Below, piece after piece: positions 7,917 through 15,187 of a stretch of 64,000 nucleotides of DNA; the first letter of the stretch is position 1, and each line of letters starts with the position of its first letter. A program made the position numbers and the translations under genes. The stretch is from Paenibacillus radicis (ex Gao et al. 2016) (GTDB taxonomy: Bacteria > Bacillota > Bacilli > Paenibacillales > Paenibacillaceae), in assembly GCF_014641555.1 (NCBI RefSeq), contig NZ_BMHY01000017.1:1-64000 (forward strand), read 5' to 3'. The notes under the pieces are model-generated. The model was not told the origin of the DNA. It made no database searches and saw nothing but the letters and a program-made list of their open reading frames with translations.

Positions 7917-9182
7917 TTAAGAGGATTCTGTTTCGGTTTCACGCCACACATCGGCGCCCAGACGGCGGAGATTGTCCACGAGGTTGTCATAGCCTCTATC
8001 GATATACTCCACGCCTGTAATTTCAGTAACGCCTTCTGCAACAGTCAACCCTGCAATAACGAGTGCTGCGCCCGCGCGAAGATCGGTTGCGCGTACTTTC
8101 GCCGCGTTCAGCGGACCGCCTTCAATAATGGCCGAGCGCCCTTCGACGCGAATGTCCGCGCCCATGCGGGCAAGCTCAGGCACATGCTTGAACCGGTTGC
8201 TGTATACATAATCGGTCAAAATGCTGACGCCCGAAGCTTGCGTAAGCAAGCTGGTCATCGGCGATTGAAGATCGGTAGCAAAGCCCGGATATACCAGTGC
8301 TTTCACATCAACCGGAGTATACTTCGGTCCGCCGATAATACGGATGGACTCGTCCATTTCCTCGACGATAACGCCCATCTCTTCAAGCTTGGCAGTCATT
8401 GCTTCCATATGCTTCGGAATGACATTATCAATAAGAACATCGCCGCGCGTAGCAGCAGCGGCTATCATATATGTGCCGGCTTGAATCCGATCGGGAATAA
8501 TCGAATGACGGCAGCCATGAAGGCTGTCGACCCCTTCGATCCGAATGGTCTCGGTGCCGGCTCCTTTTATTTTCGCGCCCATGGCGTTAAGAAGTGTAGC
8601 TACATCTATAATTTCAGGCTCTTTTGCCGCGTTTTCAATAATTGTAGAGCCTTTGGCCCGCGAGGCCGCAAGCATAATGTTAATCGTCGCCCCGACGCTG
8701 ACAACGTCCAGATAAATTTTAGCACCGCGCAGTTCTTTCGCGGAGATATGCATAGACCCATGCTCATTGGTCACCGTAGCGCCCAATGCTTCAAACCCTT
8801 TAATATGCTGATCGATTGGCCTTGGCTCGAAATTACAGCCGCCGGGCAATCCAATCGTCGCTTCACCGAAGCGGCCAAGCATCGCACCCATTAAATAATA
8901 CGAAGCGCGAAGCAGCTTTACTTTGCCGTTAGGCATTGGCTTTGCTTGAAGACGGGAGGGATCGATTCGCATAACATCGTCCTGCCTGTCCACTGTTGCG
9001 CCAAGATCTTGCAAAATTTCACTTAATACCGCAACGTCACTCAAATGCGGCAAATTATCAAGTACGACTTCCGATTCCGCCAATATAGCAGCTGGAACCA
9101 ACGCAACCGCGCTGTTCTTCGCCCCGCTGATCTGAACAGTGCCCCGCAGCGGACGTCCGCCGCGTATCATCAATTTCTCCAT
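7917..9182 (-). CDS. murA: UDP-N-acetylglucosamine 1-carboxyvinyltransferase
   Basis: 421 residues. First committed step of peptidoglycan synthesis: transfers enolpyruvate from PEP to UDP-GlcNAc. The catalytic, fosfomycin-target cysteine is present in GGCNFEPRPID (near residue 116); the usual flanking GGCAIGSRP is altered here. The substrate motif LRASYYLMGAMLGRFG is visible. Start ATG 9182 has GGGAGGATAAC upstream; the reading frame is open for another 29 codons but those lack homology. Its place between rho and fba corresponds to the second paralogue (MurZ/MurAB) of Bacillus subtilis, so another murA elsewhere is likely. Confidence 0.95.
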   Translation of the reverse strand: MEKLMIRGGRPLRGTVQISGAKNSAVALVPAAILAESEVVLDNLPHLSDVAVLSEILQDLGATVDRQDDVMRIDPSRLQAKPMPNGKVKLLRASYYLMGAMLGRFGEATIGLPGGCNFEPRPIDQHIKGFEALGATVTNEHGSMHISAKELRGAKIYLDVVSVGATINIMLAASRAKGSTIIENAAKEPEIIDVATLLNAMGAKIKGAGTETIRIEGVDSLHGCRHSIIPDRIQAGTYMIAAAATRGDVLIDNVIPKHMEAMTAKLEEMGVIVEEMDESIRIIGGPKYTPVDVKALVYPGFATDLQSPMTSLLTQASGVSILTDYVYSNRFKHVPELARMGADIRVEGRSAIIEGGPLNAAKVRATDLRAGAALVIAGLTVAEGVTEITGVEYIDRGYDNLVDNLRRLGADVWRETETESS

Positions 9183-9225
9183 CTTTTTTGTTATCCTCCC
9201 GTTTCGTTGGAAGGGAACATAGGAA

Positions 9226-9280
9226 GAACCGCCTTTAACGAGGCGCGCCGATCGGCGCGCTCGTCGCAAGATGGCGGTTC
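9226..9280 (-). other. Nested inverted repeat between fba and murA
   Basis: An outer 8-bp stem (GAACCGCC 9226-9233 with GGCGGTTC 9273-9280) encloses a perfect 18-bp palindrome, GCGCGCC-GATC-GGCGCGC (9243-9260). No T-run follows on the minus strand. It would fold strongly in the fba-murA mRNA. Confidence 0.7.
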
Positions 9281-9299
9281 GTATCCCGTGCTCCGTTGA

Positions 9300-10154
9300 T
9301 TACGCTTGGTTGTTGCTTCCGAACAAGCGGATTTTTTCTTGGATAACAGCTTTCATTGCATTGCGGGCAGGCGTCAAGTATTTGCGAGGATCGAATACTT
9401 CGCTGTTAGCCAGCAATACTTCGCGGATTGCGTTCGTGCAAGCCACTTGGTTTTCCGTGTTGACGTTGATTTTGCCTACGCCAGCTTGGATGGACAAACG
9501 AATTGCTTCGTCAGGTACGCCGGAACCGCCGTGCAATACGACTGGAACTGGAATCGCGTCCGCAACCTTTTGAATGATATCATAGTGAATTTTAGGCTCG
9601 CCTTTGTACATACCGTGAGCCGTACCAACTGCGATAGCCAGACAGTCAACGCCTGTTTCTTCGTAGAAACGGATCGCTTCTTCTGCATTAGCCAGCGTAG
9701 CGTCTTTCTCGTCAACGCTCAGATCATCTTCAACGCCGCCGATAGTGCCCAGCTCGCCTTCCACGGATACGCCCATTGCGCGTGCCGCTTTAACGACTTC
9801 TTTCGTCAGCTTGATGTTTTCTTCCAGACCGTAGTGCGATCCGTCGAACATTACGGACGAGAAGCCCGCGCGGATACATTTCATCGCAACATCAAAGCTG
9901 CTGCCGTGGTCCAGGTGAAGCGCGATTGGAAGACCGGATTTTTCTGCTGCGGCACGAGCCATAGCTACTGTAAACTCAATGCCCATATATTTCAGAGCGC
10001 CTTCGCTGACTCCGTAAATAAAAGGCGAGTTCTCCTCCATAGCTGCTTCAACAGTCGCTTGAGCAAATTCCAGGTTGTTCATGTTGAACTGACCGACTGC
10101 AAACTTGTTCGCTTTTGCTTTAGGCAAAAACTCATTCATCGATACCAATGGCAT
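9300..10154 (-). CDS. fba: Class II fructose-bisphosphate aldolase
   Basis: 284 residues. Zinc-dependent cleavage of fructose 1,6-bisphosphate in glycolysis and its reverse in gluconeogenesis. Visible: IALHLDHGSSFD (about 76-87, catalytic Asp and zinc His), GELGTIGGVEDD (zinc Glu region), AVGTAHGMYKG (zinc His), VLHGGSGVPD (zinc His and phosphate loop) and KINVNTENQ. Start ATG behind GGAGGAAAGACAA. It precedes murA by 117 nt with a large hairpin between, and follows spo0F, whose terminator separates the two units. Bacillus subtilis has tal (ywjH) and ywjG in this block; both are absent here. Confidence 0.96.
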   Translation of the reverse strand: MPLVSMNEFLPKAKANKFAVGQFNMNNLEFAQATVEAAMEENSPFIYGVSEGALKYMGIEFTVAMARAAAEKSGLPIALHLDHGSSFDVAMKCIRAGFSSVMFDGSHYGLEENIKLTKEVVKAARAMGVSVEGELGTIGGVEDDLSVDEKDATLANAEEAIRFYEETGVDCLAIAVGTAHGMYKGEPKIHYDIIQKVADAIPVPVVLHGGSGVPDEAIRLSIQAGVGKINVNTENQVACTNAIREVLLANSEVFDPRKYLTPARNAMKAVIQEKIRLFGSNNQA

Positions 10155-10352
10155 TTGTCTTTCCTCCTAAAATATCTTCTGTTATCGTCAAGCCCGTTCC
10201 GACTTGTCATTCTGAGCCATTATACCATATTGATTAAAGGAATGGTAAAGCTGTTTTGACAGGCTCCACCCCGCATGCCATCGTTTTCCAATGAAAGCGT
10301 TACACCCTTTTTCGCTTATTGGAAAACCCGTCCTGTAGACACCCTAACCGGA

Positions 10353-10380
10353 TATAAAAAAAGGGCCCTGATTAGGACCC
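10353..10380 (-). terminator. spo0F terminator enclosing the stop codon
   Basis: GGGTCC (10380-10375) pairs with GGGCCC (10368-10363) and TTTTTTT follows. The spo0F TAA stop is inside the loop, so the 5' arm of the terminator is coding sequence. Confidence 0.8.
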
Positions 10381-10770
10381 AATCGCAAAACGGCTGTTGG
10401 AGTTGCCGCCATGAAGCTGCATATTCACCGCAATGCGCATCTCATCAATATCGAACGGCTTTGTGAAATGCATCAGCGCGCCAAGATCGGTCGCTTCCTT
10501 GATCATGTCCAGCTCGCCATATGCCGTCATCATTATGACTTTAATGTCCCGGTTGATCGTCTTGACATGCTTTAAGATCTCAAGCCCGTCCATTCCAGGA
10601 ATTTTCATATCGAGCAGTACGAGATCCGGGCTCTCTGCTTTGACAATTTCCAGTGCGAGCTTACCGTTTGAAGCTTGGAAAGTGTTGTAGCCTTCATTGC
10701 TGAATACTTCCATCAGAAGCACCCGGATTCCGTTCTGGTCATCTACGATCAATACCTTCTTCTTCTCCAA
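10372..10770 (-). CDS. spo0F: Sporulation phosphorelay response regulator Spo0F
   Basis: 132 residues, a stand-alone receiver domain with no output domain. Acidic pocket residues DDQNG and the phospho-acceptor Asp in LVLLDMKIPGMDG (near residue 54), Thr in MMTAYG and Lys in HFTKPFD are all present. It receives phosphate from sporulation kinases and passes it to Spo0B and then Spo0A. Start is TTG at 10770 behind AGGAGGTAA. It lies between pyrG and fba, as in Bacillus. An upstream sigma-H type promoter (10827-10856) fits the known stationary-phase control of this gene. Confidence 0.95.
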   Translation of the reverse strand: MEKKKVLIVDDQNGIRVLLMEVFSNEGYNTFQASNGKLALEIVKAESPDLVLLDMKIPGMDGLEILKHVKTINRDIKVIMMTAYGELDMIKEATDLGALMHFTKPFDIDEMRIAVNMQLHGGNSNSRFAIGS

Positions 10771-10826
10771 ATATATTACCTCCTACGACCGAGCACCAAT
10801 TGGTCAACTCTTCCATAATCGTTAAT

Positions 10827-10856
10827 ATATTCGGTAATCAAAGGCTATAATCCTTC
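10827..10856 (-). promoter_or_regulatory. Sigma-H promoter of spo0F
   Basis: -35 GAAGGATTA (10856-10848) and -10 ACCGAATAT (10835-10827) with a 12-nt spacer fit the sigma-H consensus RNAGGAWWW / RNNGAATWW at every specified position. In Bacillus subtilis spo0F is likewise read by sigma-H. Confidence 0.75.
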
Positions 10857-10906
10857 TGCTGCTTAGAAAAAAATTGGAAAATCTTTTTGGCTGGTTTTAA
10901 GCCGTA

Positions 10907-12511
10907 TTATTGACCGGAATAAGCCAGCGCCGCACGGACAAATCCGCGGAACAAACGCTGCGGACGGTTAGGGCGCGAAGTGAATTCCGGATGGAATTGC
11001 ACCGCAAGGAACCAAGGGTGATCCGCAATCTCGACCATTTCAACAAGACGGCCGTCCGGCGACGTACCGGAAATGCGCAAGCCTGCCGCTTCGATCTGCT
11101 CGCGGTACTCATTGTTGAATTCATACCGGTGGCGGTGACGCTCATACACAAGCTCCTCGCCGTATTCCTCTGCTGCAAGCGAGCCTGGCACAAGCTTACA
11201 AGGATAGAGGCCAAGGCGCATCGTGCCGCCCATATCTTCGATATCCTTCTGATCCGGAAGCAAGTCGATAACCGGATAAGGCGCCGAAGGATTGATCTCG
11301 GAACTGTTGGCATTGTCGAGACCTGCAACGTTGCGGGCATACTCGATAACCGCGACCTGCATGCCAAGGCAAATACCGAAGAATGGAACTTGGTTCTCAC
11401 GCGCATAACGGATCGCCGAAACCTTGCCCTCGATGCCGCGATCGCCGAAGCCGCCTGGCACAAGAATGCCGTGAACGCCTTGCAGTCTGTCCCCTACGTT
11501 CTGATCGTTCAGTTCTTCTGCATTAACCCAACGCAGCTTCACTTCGGAATCCGCATCAAAGCCAGCGTGGCTAAGTGCTTCTACAATGCTCAAATAAGCG
11601 TCGTGGAGTGCAACATATTTACCGACAATCGCAATTTCCGTCTTGTGACGAAGCGATTTCACGCGGTCAACCAATGCGATCCATTCGGACATATCAGGCT
11701 CGTTCGTGTTCAGCTTCAGGTGGTTGACGACAATCTCGTCAAGCCCTTGCTCGCGAAGCATCAGCGGCACGTCGTACAACGTTGCCGCATCGCGGCATTC
11801 GATAACCGCATTCGCGTCTACGTCGCAGAACTGCGCGATTTTACGCTTCAAATCTTCGGCAAGCGCATGCTCGGTACGCGTAACGATAACGTTAGGCTGA
11901 ATGCCGATGCTGCGAAGCTCTTTTACGCTATGTTGGGTCGGTTTCGTTTTCACTTCGCCGGCCGCTTTAATATAAGGAACGAGGGTTACATGAATGTACA
12001 TCACGTTGTCGCGCCCGATATCGCTTTTGATCTGACGAATCGCTTCCATGAACGGCAAGCTTTCGATATCGCCAACCGTACCGCCGATTTCAGTAATAAC
12101 CACGTCGGAACCCGCTTCTTTGCCCGCACGGTAGACGCGTTCCTTGATTTCGTTCGTAATATGGGGAATAACTTGTACCGTTCCGCCCAAATACTCGCCG
12201 CGGCGCTCTTTGCTGATGACGTTGGAATAGATTTTACCAGCCGTAACACTGCTGTATTTCGTCAGGTTAATATCGATAAAACGCTCGTAGTGCCCGAGGT
12301 CAAGGTCCGTTTCCGCGCCATCGTCGGTTACGTATACTTCACCGTGCTGATAAGGGCTCATCGTCCCTGGGTCAACGTTGATATAGGGGTCGAATTTTTG
12401 GATCGTCACTTTCAAGCCTCTGTTCTTCAGCAAACGCCCCAGCGATGCGGCTGTGATCCCTTTACCCAAAGAAGAGACAACGCCTCCGGTTACAAAAATG
12501 TATTTCGTCAC
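10907..12511 (-). CDS. pyrG: CTP synthase
   Basis: 534 residues. Makes CTP from UTP, ATP and glutamine. N-terminal synthetase domain begins TKYIFVTGGVVSSLGKG (the ATP loop); C-terminal class I glutamine amidotransferase domain has the nucleophile in FFGICLGMQ (Cys near 382) and the His/Glu pair in VQFHPEF (near 512). Start is GTG at 12511, giving the family's typical N-terminus, with GGAGGG about 10 nt upstream; the open frame extends 51 codons further without homology. The leader contains an intrinsic terminator about 75 nt upstream of the start, pointing to attenuation. Confidence 0.97.
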   Translation of the reverse strand: MTKYIFVTGGVVSSLGKGITAASLGRLLKNRGLKVTIQKFDPYINVDPGTMSPYQHGEVYVTDDGAETDLDLGHYERFIDINLTKYSSVTAGKIYSNVISKERRGEYLGGTVQVIPHITNEIKERVYRAGKEAGSDVVITEIGGTVGDIESLPFMEAIRQIKSDIGRDNVMYIHVTLVPYIKAAGEVKTKPTQHSVKELRSIGIQPNVIVTRTEHALAEDLKRKIAQFCDVDANAVIECRDAATLYDVPLMLREQGLDEIVVNHLKLNTNEPDMSEWIALVDRVKSLRHKTEIAIVGKYVALHDAYLSIVEALSHAGFDADSEVKLRWVNAEELNDQNVGDRLQGVHGILVPGGFGDRGIEGKVSAIRYARENQVPFFGICLGMQVAVIEYARNVAGLDNANSSEINPSAPYPVIDLLPDQKDIEDMGGTMRLGLYPCKLVPGSLAAEEYGEELVYERHRHRYEFNNEYREQIEAAGLRISGTSPDGRLVEMVEIADHPWFLAVQFHPEFTSRPNRPQRLFRGFVRAALAYSGQ

Positions 12512-12585
12512 TGTGTGAATACCCTCCAAGCTCCTATGGTTATGATTAGGTTTGCCCATTTGTCCGATAAAAATGGATATTGTAC

Positions 12586-12624
12586 AAACAAAAAAAGTGA
12601 CACCCGTCTTCACGGGGCACTTTT
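12586..12624 (-). terminator. Attenuator in the pyrG leader
   Basis: A hairpin AAGTGCCCCGT-GAAG-ACGGGTGTCACTT on the minus strand is followed by TTTTTTTG, about 75 nt before the GTG start. Firmicute pyrG genes are commonly controlled by such a leader terminator, which is bypassed when CTP is low; the 5' arm here is C-rich as that model requires. I cannot place the transcription start with confidence. Confidence 0.7.
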
Positions 12625-12892
12625 CGTTTAGCATATTATTAAAATACAAGAAAACATAAGGCAAACCTGCTTATGTCATCCCTATATTTCACCGCAAAAC
12701 GCTAGTTCGCCGCCAAGCCGTTTGGAGTCTGTATGCCCCTATTGGCTTCACGGTACTGTTAAGCGAATCTTAAAGCCCATGCAATAGTTTACATGCCCCA
12801 AATGCACCTGTCAAGCGTAAAGCTGACCCAATCTGGCATCTCCAGCTTTTGCATACAGACGGGCAGAATGAGGCCGGAAGAACTTGCTGTGG

Positions 12893-12929
12893 ACAAAAAA
12901 AGAACGAAGCCTCCATCAGGAGACTTCGC
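12893..12929 (-). terminator. rpoE terminator
   Basis: GCGAAG-T-CTCC, TGAT loop, GGAG-G-CTTCGT, then TTCTTTTTTT on the minus strand, 16 nt past the rpoE stop. Confidence 0.85.
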
Positions 12930-12944
12930 CCCACGAAAGCAACG

Positions 12945-13526
12945 TTACTTGTCGTCGCTGTCGTCCTCATCGTCTTCATCTTCATCGTCGTCCGAATCCG
13001 CGTCTTCCGCTTCTTCGTCAGCGTCGTCTTCAGAGAGATCCTCGTCGATTTCTTCATCGTCGATGGCAACCTCTTCTTCACCTTCAGCCTCTTCTTCGGC
13101 TTCCTCGAATTCACGATCTTCGTCATACACATCGTAGTCTTCTTCGTCTGCTGCGTAGGTTTCTTCTTCCTCGTCTGCAAACAAGTCCTCGACATCGTCA
13201 TCGTCATCGTCGTTAATAATACGCGGACGCTTCGCGTTCGCGATCGGATCCTCGTTGCGCTCTACCGGATACCAGCGCTTGAGGCCCCACATATTGCTGC
13301 CGACACATGCGAAACGGCCATCGATATTAATTTCCGTATATACCTGCGCGATAACCTGATTAATCCCATCCGCAGAAAGACCGCGAATTTTCGCAATTTC
13401 CATCATCAGATCACGGTAGTAATAAGGGGTATTAGCTGCCTTCAGCACTTCAAACGCCAAATCGACCATTGGCATTTCCTTAATGCGCTCAGGATCAATC
13501 TTCAACGTAATTCCGCCGCTGCTCAT
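12945..13526 (-). CDS. rpoE: RNA polymerase delta subunit
   Basis: 193 residues. N-terminal ~90 residues form the HARE-type winged helix (MVDLAFEVLKAANTPYYYRD; GRFACVGSNMWGLKRWYPVE). The rest is an extremely acidic Asp/Glu tail, as in all delta subunits. Delta lowers non-specific nucleic acid binding and speeds recycling of RNA polymerase. ATG at 13526 with AGAGGATG upstream. Located upstream of pyrG as in Bacillus, with its own terminator between. The acidic GA(A/G) repeats create long spurious frames on the other strand. Confidence 0.95.
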   Translation of the reverse strand: MSSGGITLKIDPERIKEMPMVDLAFEVLKAANTPYYYRDLMMEIAKIRGLSADGINQVIAQVYTEINIDGRFACVGSNMWGLKRWYPVERNEDPIANAKRPRIINDDDDDDVEDLFADEEEETYAADEEDYDVYDEDREFEEAEEEAEGEEEVAIDDEEIDEDLSEDDADEEAEDADSDDDEDEDDEDDSDDK

Positions 13527-13665
13527 ATGGACACATCCTCTCTTGCCATCTTCTATATTTACAGGTGCATTCCTTTATCACAGTATAGTAAAACCTATTT
13601 CCTTCAAAAAAGCAAGCTCGCACTCTGTGCGGACTCCCTTCCAGGCAGGCTTGGACATATAAGCA

Positions 13666-13739
13666 AAAAGCGAAGGGCTGTCTCCAATGTCATTAGGTTA
13701 ACTTTAACTTAATGACATTGGGGCTGTCCCCTTCGCTTT
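13666..13739. repeat. Long near-perfect inverted repeat (MITE-like)
   Basis: Two ~36-bp arms: an outer 11-bp match (AAAGCGAAGGG), a small internal loop where both arms read CTGTC, then 18 bp (CCAATGTCATTA-R-GTTAA) with one mismatch, closed by a ~5-nt loop. It lies between divergent genes (rpoE and the protease), where no terminator is needed, so a mobile or dispersed hairpin element is more likely than a terminator. Confidence 0.75.
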
Positions 13740-13942
13740 GACTGTATCCATCCGGACGCACACCCCGGGTGCGGTCCAGAGACGTGAGAGCCCCGAAGAG
13801 CTCTTGCATCATCCTATGTCCAGAGGCGCTTTTTGACACGGTTTGAAGCCTAATTATATGAAAAAAGGCAAGTGGCTCATGCGGGGCGGAGCGCTCGTTC
13901 ATACAATAGTTCAGCATCGTCCGTCGGGAGGGGACGCGAAAA

Positions 13943-15076
13943 TTGGATACAACCGCTTTTCTCCATTGGTTGCAGGACACGGTGGCCGCAGAAGAAGGTC
14001 CATCGGCAATTAGAAGAATCATTCGCTTCCAGGAACCCAGCGACTACAGTCAGTTTCTGCGCGAATGGTCGGAATTGTCGACACCCTCACAGCAGCAAGC
14101 CGTTAAGCAAATACAAATTATTCGCGCCATTTCCTGTCGTCTTCCTGCCAAAGAAACGCTGTCGCGTTTCGCTGGGCGGGTGTGGATCGAGAACGATTTC
14201 CGCATTACCGTAGACGCTGCCCCGCAAAAATCGTTGTCCGCTGAAAAAGGGATTCCGTGGGGCATCCAGCATGTGAAAGCCCCTCTTGCCTGGAGCACGA
14301 CAACGGGTCACCGGATCAAAATCGGGGTCATCGACACCGGTGTCGATTTCAGTCATCCCGATCTGCGGCATTCGCTGTCGCGAGGCATTAACTTGATTAA
14401 CCGAAGCATGCTTCCCCACGACGACAACGGCCACGGTACGCATATCGCCGGAACGATTGCAGCCGCCAACCAAGTACACGGTATGATTGGCATCGCTCCT
14501 CGCGCGCAAGTCTACCCCGTGAAAGCGTTCGACCATAATGGGAGCGCTTTTGTGTCCGACATTGTTCTCGGCATCGATTGGTGCGTCCGCAATAAAGTGC
14601 AGATCATCAATATGAGCTTCGGTATGAAAACGCGCAGCAAAGCGCTATTGAATTCCATTACGAACGCCTATAACGCAGGCGTTATTGTCGTTGCCTCATC
14701 CGGCAATGACGGCAAGCGCCGCTCGGTCGATTATCCGGCACGCTACCCGCAGACGGTCTCGGTCGGAGCTTCCACAAGGCTGCGGCGCGTTGCGCCGTTC
14801 AGCAACCGGGGAGCTTATATCGACATTTACGCACCCGGCGACAAAATCGTCTCTGCCTGGCTGCGCGGCAAATATCACGAAATGAGCGGAACCTCTATGG
14901 CTACGTCTCATGTTAGCGGCGCGATTGCCCTGCTGCTGGCCTATAAGCCGGGGCTCTCGCCTGCCGATATCAAATCGATTCTGAAGCGGTCCGTTCAGCC
15001 GCTCCGGGGTACGAAAGCGCCGAAGCTGACCGGCGAGCTTGATATTATGCGAATGCTGCAAGCCGCGGACCGATGA
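13943..15076 (+). CDS. Subtilisin-family serine protease without signal peptide
   Basis: 377 residues, peptidase family S8. Catalytic triad: Asp in VIDTGVDFSHPD (near 131), His in NGHGTHIAGT (near 163), Ser in MSGTSMATSH (near 317); oxyanion Asn in SSGNDG. About 105 residues precede the catalytic domain, which could be a propeptide, but no signal peptide or membrane segment is seen, so it may act inside the cell or leave by another route. Start is TTG at 13943 behind GGGAGGGGAC. Monocistronic, ending at a bidirectional terminator shared with argS. Physiological substrate unknown. Confidence 0.9.
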   Translation: MDTTAFLHWLQDTVAAEEGPSAIRRIIRFQEPSDYSQFLREWSELSTPSQQQAVKQIQIIRAISCRLPAKETLSRFAGRVWIENDFRITVDAAPQKSLSAEKGIPWGIQHVKAPLAWSTTTGHRIKIGVIDTGVDFSHPDLRHSLSRGINLINRSMLPHDDNGHGTHIAGTIAAANQVHGMIGIAPRAQVYPVKAFDHNGSAFVSDIVLGIDWCVRNKVQIINMSFGMKTRSKALLNSITNAYNAGVIVVASSGNDGKRRSVDYPARYPQTVSVGASTRLRRVAPFSNRGAYIDIYAPGDKIVSAWLRGKYHEMSGTSMATSHVSGAIALLLAYKPGLSPADIKSILKRSVQPLRGTKAPKLTGELDIMRMLQAADR

Positions 15077-15100
15077 ATACAATGTAAGCCAATAAGACTC

Positions 15101-15151
15101 AAAAGGCTTGCCTGCGCCGTCCAGCTTTTGGACGATGCGGGCAAGCCTTTT
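15101..15151. terminator. Bidirectional terminator between the protease and argS
   Basis: GGCTTGCC (15105-15112) pairs with GGCAAGCC (15140-15147), with a second inner stem GTCCA/TGGAC; A-run on the left and T-run on the right serve both converging genes. Confidence 0.85.
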
Positions 15152-15187
15152 ACCTGTTGCAGATCTGCGAGGCGTGCCTGAAGCGTA

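Noticed and set aside
7680..8894. 404-residue open frame on the plus strand
   Set aside because: Antisense shadow of rho and murA, which are both clearly genuine.
10290..10304. cre-like TGAAAGCGTTACAC upstream of fba
   Set aside because: Only the left half fits the CcpA consensus; the right half misses the conserved CA.
10910..12631. 573-residue open frame on the plus strand
   Set aside because: Entirely antisense to pyrG, no ribosome site, and its composition is that of a reversed conserved gene; pyrG on the minus strand has all family motifs.
12770..13216. Several open frames with Ser/Arg/Lys-rich runs
   Set aside because: They are other-frame readings of the acidic tail of rpoE, where repeated GAA/GAT-type codons suppress stops.
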